64,000 bases of DNA from an uncultured Victivallales bacterium (GCA_903837355.1 CAILUI010000217.1:19867-83866); one strand, 5' to 3'. Positions 19,151 through 31,676 are shown, numbered from the stretch's first letter. Made by a program: numbers and translations. The notes: a model not told the origin generated them from the letters alone.

Positions 19151-20881
19151 ATGCGCTTGTCACAGCTTGTCGGTCAACGGATCAAAGAGGCGCCCCGCGA
19201 CGCCCAGACCGCCAGTCACATCTTCCTCCTCCGCGGCGGCTACTGCCGGCCGGTCTCCACGGGCATCTACACCCTGCTGCCCCTCGGCTTCCGTGTGGCT
19301 GCGAAGATCGAGACGATCATCCGCGAGGAAATGAACCGCGTTGACGGCCAGGAAGTCCTGATGCCCGTAGTCCAGCCCGCCGACCTCTGGGAGGAGAGCG
19401 GACGCTATCTGAGCGTTGGCCAGGAACTGCTGCGCTTCCGCGACCGCAATGATAAGCCGATGGTCTTGGCCATGACCCATGAAGAGGCGGTCTGCCACCT
19501 GGCACGCACCGAACTCAGCTCATACAAACAGTTGCCCTGCATGGTTTACCAACTGCAGACAAAGTACCGCGACGAAGCCCGTCCGCGGGCCGGCCTGATC
19601 CGTGTCCGCGAGTTCACCATGAAAGACGGCTACAGCTTCCACACCTCTCAGGAGTGCCTGGAAACCTACTACCGCCGCGTTCACGAAGCCTACGAGCGCA
19701 TCTTCCGCCGCGTCGGTCTGCGCGACTGCATCAGCATCGAGTCGGACTCGGGTATGATCGGCGGCGCGGTCAGCCATGAGTTCATGGCCGTCGCCGATTG
19801 CGGCGAAGACACCATTTTCGCCGCGCCCGACGGCCGCTACAAGGCCAACCGCGAGTGCGCCGTCTCCAGTCCGGTATTCGCCCAGGAGCCTCCCTTGCCC
19901 CTCGCGAAGGTGCATACCCCCGGCACCAAGACCATCGAAGACGTGGCCGCGTTCCTGGGCATCCAGGCGACGCAGACCGGCAAGGCGGTATTCTACCGGG
20001 ATCTTGCGGGAAAGCTGGTTTTCGTCTGCATCCGCGGCGACATCGAGGTCAACGAGGCGAAGTTGCGCAAAGTCCTGCAGAGTCCGCAATTGGAGTTCGC
20101 CAACGACGCCGAGATCGTGGCCACCGGCGCCGTGCCGGGCTACGCCTCGCTGCTCGACCTTGACCCGAACACAATGCGCGTCGTCGTCGACCGCTCGTTC
20201 GCCGAGTCCAGCAACCTCGTGGTCGGGGCTAACCTCGCCGACTACCACGTCCGTAACTTCAACTACAGCCGTGATCTGAGCCCCGAACAGCGAGCCGCGA
20301 TCACCATCGCTGACATCGCGACCGTGCGTGAGGGCGACCCCTGCACCCTCACCGGACAACCGCTGAAAATGCTCCGTGGCATCGAGGTCGGCAACATTTT
20401 CCAACTCGGCACGAAGTACAGCGTCGCCATGAGCGTGAACTACCTGGACCAGGACGGCAAAGCCAAGCCGATGATCATGGGCTGCTACGGCATCGGCGTG
20501 GGCCGCACGCTCGCCGCCGTCATCGAGCAGAACCACGACGACTACGGTCCCATCTGGCCTCTGGCCATCGCCCCGTTCCACGTCCATCTCTGTGCCCTGA
20601 ACATCCGCGACGAAGCCGTACGCACCGCCGCGGAGGCGCTCTATGCCGACCTCCAGGCAACCGGACTCGAAGTGCTCTTCGATGACCGCAGCGAGAAGGC
20701 GGGATTCATGTTCAACGACGCCGACCTGATCGGTGTCCCGCTGCGTCTGATTGTGTCGCCCAAGACCTTGGCCGAAGGCAAGGCTGAGTTCAAACGGCGC
20801 AGCAGTCCCGAGAAGACGCTGATCGACCTGTCGCAGGTCGTCGCCTTCCTGGCCGCGGAGGCGGGCCTGGCCAGGTCCTGA
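19151..20881 (+). CDS. proS: Prolyl-tRNA synthetase
   Basis: LLRGGYCRPVSTGIYTLLPLGFRV...MTHEEAVCHLARTEL...YQLQTKYRDEARPRAGLIRVREFTMKDGYSF...PMIMGCYGIGVGRTLAAVIEQNHDDYG; INS editing region present. Confidence 0.96.
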   Translation: MRLSQLVGQRIKEAPRDAQTASHIFLLRGGYCRPVSTGIYTLLPLGFRVAAKIETIIREEMNRVDGQEVLMPVVQPADLWEESGRYLSVGQELLRFRDRNDKPMVLAMTHEEAVCHLARTELSSYKQLPCMVYQLQTKYRDEARPRAGLIRVREFTMKDGYSFHTSQECLETYYRRVHEAYERIFRRVGLRDCISIESDSGMIGGAVSHEFMAVADCGEDTIFAAPDGRYKANRECAVSSPVFAQEPPLPLAKVHTPGTKTIEDVAAFLGIQATQTGKAVFYRDLAGKLVFVCIRGDIEVNEAKLRKVLQSPQLEFANDAEIVATGAVPGYASLLDLDPNTMRVVVDRSFAESSNLVVGANLADYHVRNFNYSRDLSPEQRAAITIADIATVREGDPCTLTGQPLKMLRGIEVGNIFQLGTKYSVAMSVNYLDQDGKAKPMIMGCYGIGVGRTLAAVIEQNHDDYGPIWPLAIAPFHVHLCALNIRDEAVRTAAEALYADLQATGLEVLFDDRSEKAGFMFNDADLIGVPLRLIVSPKTLAEGKAEFKRRSSPEKTLIDLSQVVAFLAAEAGLARS

Positions 20882-20974
20882 GCCGTAGCGCCACCACAAC
20901 CGCACAGACCGAGGCGTCCCCCGCGCTGTCGGAACCGTCCCGGTCCGACTCGCGGTCCCGCCGCGTGCGCCGGC

Positions 20975-22939
<1,965 letters not shown>

Positions 22940-22964
22940 GTTCGGATCCGGGGCCTCGGCCGCC

Positions 22965-23552
22965 CTAGAAGCTCACCTTCGGGGCTTCCCTCTCCGCCAC
23001 ATTGCTGATCTCGAACAGCTCTGCCGGAGCGAAACCGAACATGCCGGCGAAGACCACCGCCGGAAAGACCTCGCGGCCGGTGTTGTAGCTGGTGACCGCA
23101 TCGTTAAAGGCCTGCCGGGCAAAGGCGATCTTGTTCTCCGTGGAGGTCATCTCCTCGGTGAGCTGCATCATGTTCTGGTTCGCCTTCAGGTCGGGATAGG
23201 CCTCCGCCAGTGCAAACAGGCGCCCGAGAGCGCCGCCGAGCTGGCTCTCCGCACCGATGAGGCCCTGCATGGCAGCCGGGTCGCCGGGATTCGCCGCGGC
23301 CCGCGTGTTGGCACTGGCGGCCTGGTTGCGGGCCGCGATCACGGCCTCCAACGTTCCCCGCTCATGCTTGATGTAGCCCTTCGCCACCTCCACCAGGTTC
23401 GGGATCAGGTCGTAGCGTCGTTTGAGCTGCACATCGATCTGCGCGAAGGCGTTCTTATAGCGGTTCCGCAGGGTGACGAGCCGATTGTAGAGCCCACCCA
23501 CCAGCAACACCAGAAGAACCACCACCGCGACCGCAATCAAGCCCGGTATCAT
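22965..23552 (-). CDS. LemA family protein
   Basis: LYNRLVTLRNRYKNAFAQIDVQLKRRYDLIPNLVEVAKGYIKHERGTLEAVIAARNQA. Confidence 0.95.
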   Translation of the reverse strand: MIPGLIAVAVVVLLVLLVGGLYNRLVTLRNRYKNAFAQIDVQLKRRYDLIPNLVEVAKGYIKHERGTLEAVIAARNQAASANTRAAANPGDPAAMQGLIGAESQLGGALGRLFALAEAYPDLKANQNMMQLTEEMTSTENKIAFARQAFNDAVTSYNTGREVFPAVVFAGMFGFAPAELFEISNVAEREAPKVSF

Positions 23553-23757
23553 CGCTCGTCTCCTTGGCTCCAGGGTGCGTGGCGCGCCAGGTCTGCAGAG
23601 TCGGCGGCGTACCACTGCTCTACGGAGATGCCAGCCGGCCCATACCACGGTACACTATATCCTGGCGGACCCCCGCCGCCAAGGCGGCCTTGGCGACCTG
23701 AGCACGGCTGCGATATAGTACACCCAGGTTCACGGGCCACTCTGAGAGGAGCCCTGC

Positions 23758-26361
23758 ATGTCCGAGCACCAGCGTTTCTCGTACCGCTCGCTTGACGAAC
23801 TGCGTGCGGACAGCGCACGCCTGAACCTCAGAATCCCGGTGCAGGAGGACGTGGGCATCCTGGCTCACCCCCTCAAGGTTGGCCGGCACCTCCTCTCAAA
23901 CCGTCTCGCGATCCATCCCATGGAGGGCTTTGACTCGGACAGCCAGGGCGCCCCCGGACCGCTCTCCTTCCGCCGCTACCGCCGCTACGCGGAGGGCGGT
24001 GCGAGCCTGCTCTGGTTTGAGGCGACGGCGGTGCTCTGGGAGGCGCGCTCCAACCCCGGGCAGTTGTGGCTCCATGACGGCAGCGTGGACGTCTTCGCCA
24101 GGCTGGTCGAGGAGACCCGTCACGCCGCTTGTGAGGTCTGGGGTCGCGAGCCGGTCATGGTCCTGCAACTGACGCACTCCGGTCGCTACAGCAAACCGGC
24201 CGGGGTACCGCGGCCGCTCATCGCACACCACAGCCCCATGCTCGATCCGACGCACCGTTTGCCGCCGGATTACCCGCTGGTTACCGACGACTACCTCGAC
24301 CAACTCCAGGAACACTTCGTGACCGCCGCCCGCCTGGCCGCCCAGGCCGGCTTCGATGGCGTCGATATCAAGGGCTGCCACCGTTATCTGGCGGCGGAAC
24401 TGCACGCCTCGCATACCCGCGGCGGCCGCTACGGCGGCAGCTTCGAGAACCGCACCCGACTTCTGCGCGAGACCATGACCCGCATCCGCAACGAGGTCCC
24501 TGGCGTCTTCATCACCACCCGCTTGAACGCCTACGACGCCATCGCCCACCCTTACGGCTTCGGGGTCGACGCCCATGACTACCGCGTCCCTGACCTGACC
24601 GAACCGCTGCGTCTCATCGGGCTGCTCCAAGACCTTGGAATCCCATTGCTGAACCTCTCCATCGGCAACCCCTACTACAACGCGCACTACGGACGTCCCT
24701 ACGATTTCCAGGTATACGGTGCGAACGTGCCTGAAGAGCATCCACTGCAGGGGATTGCACGCTTTCTAGGCATCACCAGCATGGTTCAGAAGGCCTTCCC
24801 GGATCTGCCCGTGATCGGCTCTGGGTACTCGTGGTTAAGGCAGTTTCTTCCCCACGTCGCCGCCGCGGTGGTGCAAGCGGGTGGCGCCAGGCTAATCGGT
24901 CAGGGCCGTGGCGCCTTCGCCTATCCCGACTCCGTCCGCGACATCCTCGAGAAGGGGGCCATGGACCCGAAGCGCTGCTGCGTGACCTGCTCGGGCTGCA
25001 CCCAGATCATGCGCGATGGTGCCAAGACCGGTTGTGTCATCCATGACGCCGAGATTTACGGGCCGCAGTACCGCCTCGGACGGCGCTACGCCATGGACCG
25101 ACTGCAGCATGAGGTCCGCCGCTGCCGTGCCTGCCTGGAAGCTACCTGCGTCAGCGCCTGCCCGGCCCACGTCGACATCCCCGGTTTCCTCAAAGCCTTC
25201 GCGCTGGGCGACATCGCAGGCGCCTACGCGATCCTGCGGCAGAGCAATGTCCTTCCCGAGATGTGTGGCTTCGTCTGTCCGGCCAATGAACAGTGCCAGG
25301 GGCGTTGCGTCGAGGACATCTTCGCCAGGAACCCACTGCCCATCCAGGATATCCAGTTGGTCGTTGCCCGCGCCGCACGGCTGCAGGGCCTTACCGGCGT
25401 GCGCCTGGGGACGCTGACCGGCCGCCGCGTCGCCGTGGTGGGCGGCGGACCGGCGGGGTTGGCCTGCAGCATCCGGCTTCTGGAATTCGGCCATAGCATC
25501 ATGCTGTTCGAGCGCAACGACCGCCTGGGTGGCACGCCGCAGACGACGATCCCCGCGGAGCGCTACGCCGATGCGGACGCCGAACTCGAGGCCATCCTGG
25601 CGCCAGCACTGGCCGCCAAGCGGCTGGAGGTGCGCCTGAACACGACACTGGGCCCCGACCTCGTCCTCGACGACCTCCTCCAGGCCGCAGATGCGGTCTT
25701 CCTCGGTGTTGGCCTGACCGCCTCAGCGCGACCAGGCGGTACCGACGGGGTGATCGATGCGCTGGCTTTTCTGCGCCGGGCCAAGCAAGGGCTCATCGCG
25801 ACACTCCCGCGTCGCGTCGCGGTTCTCGGGGCCGGCAATACGGCCATGGATGCCGCCTCGACGGCTCTGGCCCTGGGCGCCCGCGATGTCACCATCATCT
25901 ACCGGCGGTCTTTCCGCGAGATGCCGGCCTGGAAAGAGGAACGAGACGCCTTCCTGGACAAGGGCGGCAACATCCTGCTGCAGCACCAGCCTAACGGCTA
26001 TGAGACCGACGACGCGGCGCACCTGCAAGGGGTCCGCCTGCTACGTACGGAACTCGGCGAGCCCGATGCCTCTGGTCGGAGGCGGCCAGTCCCGCAACCC
26101 GGTACCGAATCCGTCCTCGCCTGCGACTTGGTCATCGAAGCCATGGGACAAGCGCTGGACCAAGACCTGCGCAGCGCCTTCGCCGGCACCGTCTCTGCGG
26201 ACGGCCGGGTCGCGGTAGGGGCGGGTTTCGCCACCAGTATACCGCGGGTTTTCGCGGCGGGAGATGCGGTCAACGGCGGTACCACGGCGGTCCAAGGTAT
26301 CGCTGAAGCCATGCGGGCGGCCACGGCCATCCACGAGGCTATCATGGCTCAGCCGAACTGA
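23758..26361 (+). CDS. Three-part fusion: OYE-like FMN oxidoreductase - Fe-S segment - GltD-like FAD/NAD(P) oxidoreductase
   Basis: KGCHRYLAAELHASHTRGGRYGGSFENRTRLL; CCVTCSGCTQIMRDGAKTGC; RRCRACLEATCVSACPAHVDIPGFL; VAVVGGGPAGLACSIRLLEFGHSIMLFER; VAVLGAGNTAMDAASTALALGARDVTIIYRRSFREMPA. Confidence 0.92.
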   Translation: MSEHQRFSYRSLDELRADSARLNLRIPVQEDVGILAHPLKVGRHLLSNRLAIHPMEGFDSDSQGAPGPLSFRRYRRYAEGGASLLWFEATAVLWEARSNPGQLWLHDGSVDVFARLVEETRHAACEVWGREPVMVLQLTHSGRYSKPAGVPRPLIAHHSPMLDPTHRLPPDYPLVTDDYLDQLQEHFVTAARLAAQAGFDGVDIKGCHRYLAAELHASHTRGGRYGGSFENRTRLLRETMTRIRNEVPGVFITTRLNAYDAIAHPYGFGVDAHDYRVPDLTEPLRLIGLLQDLGIPLLNLSIGNPYYNAHYGRPYDFQVYGANVPEEHPLQGIARFLGITSMVQKAFPDLPVIGSGYSWLRQFLPHVAAAVVQAGGARLIGQGRGAFAYPDSVRDILEKGAMDPKRCCVTCSGCTQIMRDGAKTGCVIHDAEIYGPQYRLGRRYAMDRLQHEVRRCRACLEATCVSACPAHVDIPGFLKAFALGDIAGAYAILRQSNVLPEMCGFVCPANEQCQGRCVEDIFARNPLPIQDIQLVVARAARLQGLTGVRLGTLTGRRVAVVGGGPAGLACSIRLLEFGHSIMLFERNDRLGGTPQTTIPAERYADADAELEAILAPALAAKRLEVRLNTTLGPDLVLDDLLQAADAVFLGVGLTASARPGGTDGVIDALAFLRRAKQGLIATLPRRVAVLGAGNTAMDAASTALALGARDVTIIYRRSFREMPAWKEERDAFLDKGGNILLQHQPNGYETDDAAHLQGVRLLRTELGEPDASGRRRPVPQPGTESVLACDLVIEAMGQALDQDLRSAFAGTVSADGRVAVGAGFATSIPRVFAAGDAVNGGTTAVQGIAEAMRAATAIHEAIMAQPN

Positions 26362-26433
26362 CTCGAATCAGCGCCACGCTGACAACGCGGAACCGAAGTC
26401 CCGCCGCCGACAGAGACCCTGCGTCGTAGGCGG

Positions 26434-27465
26434 TTACGGATAGATCACTGGCAGGGTGCGGCCCAGCGCCGCGCTCTGGCCGGCCAGGTCCATGACGTGG
26501 ATCGGACGCCGCGCGTACTCGGGTGTGATCACCAGCGGCTCACCCTTGGTCAGGTGGTCGCGGATGTTCTCGTAGAACTTCCAGCTCATGCCGCTCGGCA
26601 CCGGCCCGGAACGCTCGACGCGGCCGCCCTCTTCCTGGCAGGTTGCCAACCACCGATCGGGGTTGATGACGAAGGTGCCCCTCGTCCCCGTGACCTCCAG
26701 CATCCCGCGCCGACCCGTCGAGTCAATGCTGGACATGATCAGGGTCAGCCACTGGCCATTGTCGAAACGGACGATGGCAGTGACCTCATCCTCGTTGGTG
26801 TCACCGCCATAGGGCGTGTGCTTGGCCCAGAAGCCCTTGTGGGCAAAGCCGGTCACCTCGACCATCCTGCCGCGCAGGATCTGCAGCGAGTACTCCAGGA
26901 AGTGCGCTCCCCAGTCGTAGAGGATGCCGCCGGAGATGGTCTTACTACTGCGCCACCACTTGCCGGGGCAACCGTAGTGGCAGGAGTGTGCCTCGACGCG
27001 GATGACCTCACCGATCATGCCGGCCTGGATCTGCTCGAGTGCGTGCATGATCCAGCCATCCCAATGCCGATTGTGGTAGGTGGACAGCATGACCCTATTC
27101 GCCGTGGCCGCGTCAATCATGGCATCACACTCGGCGGTGGTGATGGCGAACGGTTTCTCGGTGACCACATGGCGGCCGGCTTGCAGGCACTCGATGGCCA
27201 GAGGCGCATGGACATTGTGCGGCGTACAGATGGCAACCAGGTCAACCGGGCTCTGCCGCAGCATCTCCGTGGCCGAGGCGAAGGTCTCCACCTCGGGAAA
27301 GTCCGCCTTGGCCACCGGCAGACGACTGACATCGATGTCGGCCACAGCCACGGGGGTCATCCCCGCACGCTTCATCTCGTGAAGATGATGCTTGGCAATG
27401 CTGAACGACGCCCCATAGCCGACCACGCCAACCTTGATCTGCCCTGCGCTCTTATACTTCTTCAT
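26434..27465 (-). CDS. Gfo/Idh/MocA-family oxidoreductase
   Basis: MKKYKSAGQIKVGVVGYGASFSIAKHHLHEMKRAG...CTPHNVHAPLAIECLQAGRHVVTEKPFAI. Confidence 0.92.
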   Translation of the reverse strand: MKKYKSAGQIKVGVVGYGASFSIAKHHLHEMKRAGMTPVAVADIDVSRLPVAKADFPEVETFASATEMLRQSPVDLVAICTPHNVHAPLAIECLQAGRHVVTEKPFAITTAECDAMIDAATANRVMLSTYHNRHWDGWIMHALEQIQAGMIGEVIRVEAHSCHYGCPGKWWRSSKTISGGILYDWGAHFLEYSLQILRGRMVEVTGFAHKGFWAKHTPYGGDTNEDEVTAIVRFDNGQWLTLIMSSIDSTGRRGMLEVTGTRGTFVINPDRWLATCQEEGGRVERSGPVPSGMSWKFYENIRDHLTKGEPLVITPEYARRPIHVMDLAGQSAALGRTLPVIYP

Positions 27466-27730
27466 CGCCCCTCGTCTCCTTCCTGCTGAACCCACCGGGC
27501 CGGCAGCACGCCGCCACGATTCATGAACACAGCCTGCAATGTACTCCACGGCGCGATGCGCTTCCATGCCGACGGCGCGAGGCGAGAATCACCGTGTGCT
27601 GGCAGCGCACCGGTTTCCGCGTGCCGTGCTGGCCGCGGTCCTCCTGCGAGGCTAGTGTGACCCACGCGTCGGTCGCTTGCCAGGTCCGGAGTGCCGCAGT
27701 GGGTCGAGGCGCGGCCAGCAGGAGTCAGCC

Positions 27731-29356
27731 TTGGCGCAGCAGAACACGCTAGACATCGGCCGTCCCGCGGTTCCACCGCGACGCCGGTCACCGTGGCGAC
27801 GCCGGGGCGGCATCTGCCTCCTGGTGCTCATGGCGCTGGCGGCCGGCACCGTGATCCTGCTACGCTGGCGTTCGGCGTTGCCCGTGGGCAACGCCCCGGA
27901 AGCGCCGGAGGCGGTCGCTGCCTGGTGGGAGAATCCGCCGCCCCTCAGCGACTCCGAGGCCGCCTTCCAGCGCTGGCTGGCCGCGATCACCTGCGACCTG
28001 CCCCGTGAACGCTGGCCAGAGCACTGGGCGATCGGCGGTGGACAGCATGGCGTCTTCAGCATCCGCTACCAGGCAGCCTTCGCCGGCTATGCGGCGGCAG
28101 CCCTCGGCATGCGTACGCCCGCCTATCCGGCGCTGACCCGGCGCATCCTTGAGAGCACGGTTGAGCACCTGACAGACCGCTCCGCCTGGTGCTACATCGG
28201 CTCCTACTGGAAAGACAAGCCGTGGTACCCGGACCCCTGCGCCCGTGAGAACATCATGTACAGCGGCCATCTGCTGCAGTTGCTGGCGCTGCACGAGGCA
28301 ATGAGCGGCGACACCCGTTACCGCACGGCCGGCGTGAACCTGGCCTGGGATGACAAGACCTCGTTCCACTACACCACCCTCTCCCTTGCCGAGGTGACCG
28401 CGCGCCAGATGCGGGAGAATCCATCCGGGGGCGTGGCCTGCGAACCGGGCCTCATCTTCTTCCCCTGCAACAACCACCCGCAGATCGCGCTGCGACTCCT
28501 GGAAGGAATGGGCTGCGGCGACTGGACACAGGAGCGCCGCACCTGGGAGTCCTGGGCCTTGCAGAGCTATGCGAGCAACCTGGGCGGCGGCGCCTTCAAA
28601 CTGCTCTACCACCAAGGCAGCCGCATGTTCGTGCCACGCGGGCATCCGGGACTGGACGGCTGGAGCCTGCTCTGGTATGCGCCCTGGGCGTCCAGCCCGG
28701 CAGGCGTGCGCCGGATCTGGCGCAGCGCACGTCAGCATATCGACCTGGACCAGTTCCCGGTGGCCGGCACAGCGGCCGACGCCAGCGCCGCGGATCAGCG
28801 CGGCGCGACCTGCTGTAACCCGGTGCAAGTGCCACTCTCGTCGGTGGCCTCCTTTCTCGCCCCGGCCGCGCGCGCCTGCGGGGACACTGAGACCGCCACC
28901 CGGCTTGAGGCCTGGCTGGATGCGGGCTTCCGGCGCACCGAAAACGGCAAAACCTGGCTCGCAACCGACCCTGAATGGCAGATCGGAGTGACTGCCAACC
29001 GGGCGCTTTCAGCCGCTCTGGAAAACGGCTCTGACCTGCGCGGCCTGGTCCAACGCCCGCTGCCCCGCGAGTGGTTCACCGGCCCACTGGTGGCCCGCGT
29101 CGATCCGCCCGAGGCCACCGTCTATGCGGCGCGACGCGACGGCGGAGACCTGGTCGTGAGCCTCGACGGTGGTGGTCAGACCGTGACCCTCGAGCTGGCC
29201 AACGTCGACCATATCCGCGCCGTCGAAGGCGTGCCCGCGGAATGCTGCCGTTTGGAGGGACCCCGGCTGACGCTGGAGCGCTGCCCGCGAGTCACTCTCC
29301 GGGTACTCCTGTCGGCGGCGGCGACGCCCGCCCGGACGCCGCCGGCGGAACGCTAG
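27731..29356 (+). CDS. Membrane-anchored linalool dehydratase/isomerase-like (LDI-like) domain protein
   Basis: N-terminal TM; YSGHLLQLLALHEAMSGDTRYRTAG...GVACEPGLIFFPCNNHPQIALRLLEGM resembles the Cys-containing LDI core; TTG start inferred from an upstream caggag. Confidence 0.55.
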   Translation: MAQQNTLDIGRPAVPPRRRSPWRRRGGICLLVLMALAAGTVILLRWRSALPVGNAPEAPEAVAAWWENPPPLSDSEAAFQRWLAAITCDLPRERWPEHWAIGGGQHGVFSIRYQAAFAGYAAAALGMRTPAYPALTRRILESTVEHLTDRSAWCYIGSYWKDKPWYPDPCARENIMYSGHLLQLLALHEAMSGDTRYRTAGVNLAWDDKTSFHYTTLSLAEVTARQMRENPSGGVACEPGLIFFPCNNHPQIALRLLEGMGCGDWTQERRTWESWALQSYASNLGGGAFKLLYHQGSRMFVPRGHPGLDGWSLLWYAPWASSPAGVRRIWRSARQHIDLDQFPVAGTAADASAADQRGATCCNPVQVPLSSVASFLAPAARACGDTETATRLEAWLDAGFRRTENGKTWLATDPEWQIGVTANRALSAALENGSDLRGLVQRPLPREWFTGPLVARVDPPEATVYAARRDGGDLVVSLDGGGQTVTLELANVDHIRAVEGVPAECCRLEGPRLTLERCPRVTLRVLLSAAATPARTPPAER

Positions 29357-30302
29357 CCTCGGCCGTCGGCCGAGGGCTGCCCGTGGCCGAGACCGGGGTC
29401 ACGGTCACGCTGCGCAGATTGGCTGCGAGCGGGAAGGTAAACGTCGGCGCACCCGTGAACAGTGCCGCCGCAAAGTCGAGCATCGCCAGATTCCCGGACA
29501 TCTCGATGCCGACCGGCGGGACAAAGAGGTTGGCGACCGCCCCCTTCAGCGCCCCCTTGAACCGGTCAGCGAACGAGTTCCCCGCCTGGGCGTCACGGAG
29601 CGACGCCAGGCTGACCTCCATGCGCGCGGGCGCGGCCGTCCGCACAAAGCCTAGAGACGCGACGTAGGCCACGGCATCGGCCCGGACGCCCCAGGCATCG
29701 GGAGTGCCAGAGATCGACCCCAGGCCGATGCGTACTGGACTGGGACTACGGCCGCCGGTGAAAGTCATCGTTACCCGCTGCACGACAGGTACCCCACCGA
29801 CGTAGTCCCCCTTTGCCTCCAGCATGCAGTCCCCCTCGCCCTCAATCCGAATGTAGCCAAGAATGTCGCTCAGCCGCTCTCCCCCGCGCAAGCGTTCGGC
29901 GTTCCGGCTGACCATCGCGCTGTGGTCGTAGTCATTCTGCAGTGCGCCTGTCCCGAGCAGCCCGAATTGACAGCGCAGCGTGAACATTCCCCCGTTCCGC
30001 ACGCGCTCGATGCCCTTGAGTATGGCCCGTTGCGTATTCCCGGCGCTGAGGGTGCAATCCACCGGCTCGGGAGAGATCAGCGGCACGAAATACATGAAGT
30101 CTCTGACCAGGCTGCCGGCGTCGCTGCCGCGCCCGCACGCCAGGTCCAGGCGCAGGGTCGGCCCGGTCGGCGGGAGCGCCCCCGCACCCCGGCCCACCTC
30201 CGCTGCCGGTGTCGTCGCGGCCCGGGCTGACAGCAACGTGCCGCATCCCAGGAGGGCCAGCAGCAGCGGAAGGGCCACCCTAAGACGTTGCCAGATAGGC
30301 AC
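29292..30302 (-). CDS. Secreted/lipid-anchored hypothetical protein
   Basis: Signal-like VPIWQRLRVALPLLLALLGC; coding in one frame between the convergent 27731 gene and the efflux operon; start (GTG) uncertain. Confidence 0.5.
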   Translation of the reverse strand: MPIWQRLRVALPLLLALLGCGTLLSARAATTPAAEVGRGAGALPPTGPTLRLDLACGRGSDAGSLVRDFMYFVPLISPEPVDCTLSAGNTQRAILKGIERVRNGGMFTLRCQFGLLGTGALQNDYDHSAMVSRNAERLRGGERLSDILGYIRIEGEGDCMLEAKGDYVGGVPVVQRVTMTFTGGRSPSPVRIGLGSISGTPDAWGVRADAVAYVASLGFVRTAAPARMEVSLASLRDAQAGNSFADRFKGALKGAVANLFVPPVGIEMSGNLAMLDFAAALFTGAPTFTFPLAANLRSVTVTPVSATGSPRPTAEASVPPAASGRASPPPTGVPGE

Positions 30303-30407
30303 GATTTGACTCCCGCTTCTGGGCCTGGCAGACACGCGCGGACCTGGCCAGTCAGCCCCTCCCACCCCGCCGCCCCCGAGCCTATGGCAGAACGCTCTGC
30401 GCGCGCC

Positions 30408-31676
30408 CTACTCGTGGCGCAGGGCCTCAATCGGATCCAATCTGGCTGCCCGCACGGCCGGATAGATGCCGAAGACCATGCCAATGCCCATACTGATACC
30501 CAGGGACAACACCAGGCTGAAAGGGGTCACCACGGTGGGCATCTCGGCGACCTTGGTGATCAGCCAGGGAATCAGCATCCCGATCCCCATGCCGACCAAC
30601 CCGCCCGTCATGGACAGCACCACAGTCTCAATCAGGAACTGGGCCACGATCTGCCGGCGCTTGGCGCCAATAGCCCGACGGATGCCGATTTCGCGGGTTC
30701 GCTCCGTCACCGACGCCAGCATGATATTCATGATGCCGATGCCGCCCACCAGGAGGCTGATCCCGGCGATCGATCCCAACACGATGTTAAACGTCCGCTT
30801 GGTCGCCTCCGCCTGCCGCAACAGCGCCAGCGGAACGCTGATCCGATAGTCCTTCCGCTTGTGGAAGGTCTGCAACATGCGCTCGATCGCGGCGGCGCAA
30901 CGCTCAACGTTCCCCAGATCGTCCACTTCAACGATAATCTGGTGCAGTTCCACATTCTCCCGCACTTGCGTGCCGCCCTTGTTCTGGACGAACAGGTCCC
31001 CGAAGCGCTCTTTCGCGGTGCGCATCGGAATGTAGGCGTCCGTCTCCTGATCAGGGGTCTGCATGGCACCCTCGGAGGCGGCTTCGCTGCGGATAATGCC
31101 CACAACCTCGAAGTAGTTGCCGCCGATGCGCACCTCGCTGCCGAGAGACGCTTGTCCAGCCAGCAGGCGCCGGGCGCCGTGCTCGGTCAGTACGGCCACA
31201 TTGCTGGTGTCGATGGAGTCCTGCACAGACAGGACGCGACCGGCCACCAGCGGTCGTTGCACCAGGTCGAACCACACCGGATCCGTGCCGACCACACGCA
31301 GGTCCAGAGTCCGCGTCCCGACTCGGCCCTCCTTCTGGACCAGCTTGACCGGCACCACGCGCCTGACGCTCGGAAAACACTCCGCGAGACGCTCGACATC
31401 CTCATACTGCAGGCCGTACATGCTCACCGCGAAGCGGCCCATTGAAGTCGTCGTCTCATCCGTCGGCTTGCTGGCCGTGATGATGATGTTATGACTACCC
31501 AACCGGCGGATCTGCTCCATCGCCACCTGGCTGGCGCCTTCGCCCACCGCCAACATCGCGATCACACTGCCCACACCGAACACGACGCCAAGCACGGTCA
31601 GGAGACTGCGCAGCTTGTGCAGCAACAGGTTGCGCACTCCAAGCTGAATATCGCGCAACAGACGGACGGATTTCAC
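30408..31676 (-). CDS. MacB-type ABC transporter permease
   Basis: LLLHKLRSLLTVLGVVFGVGSVIAMLAVGEGA...VGGIGIMNIMLASVTERTREIGIRRAIGAKRRQI. Confidence 0.94.
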   Translation of the reverse strand: MKSVRLLRDIQLGVRNLLLHKLRSLLTVLGVVFGVGSVIAMLAVGEGASQVAMEQIRRLGSHNIIITASKPTDETTTSMGRFAVSMYGLQYEDVERLAECFPSVRRVVPVKLVQKEGRVGTRTLDLRVVGTDPVWFDLVQRPLVAGRVLSVQDSIDTSNVAVLTEHGARRLLAGQASLGSEVRIGGNYFEVVGIIRSEAASEGAMQTPDQETDAYIPMRTAKERFGDLFVQNKGGTQVRENVELHQIIVEVDDLGNVERCAAAIERMLQTFHKRKDYRISVPLALLRQAEATKRTFNIVLGSIAGISLLVGGIGIMNIMLASVTERTREIGIRRAIGAKRRQIVAQFLIETVVLSMTGGLVGMGIGMLIPWLITKVAEMPTVVTPFSLVLSLGISMGIGMVFGIYPAVRAARLDPIEALRHE

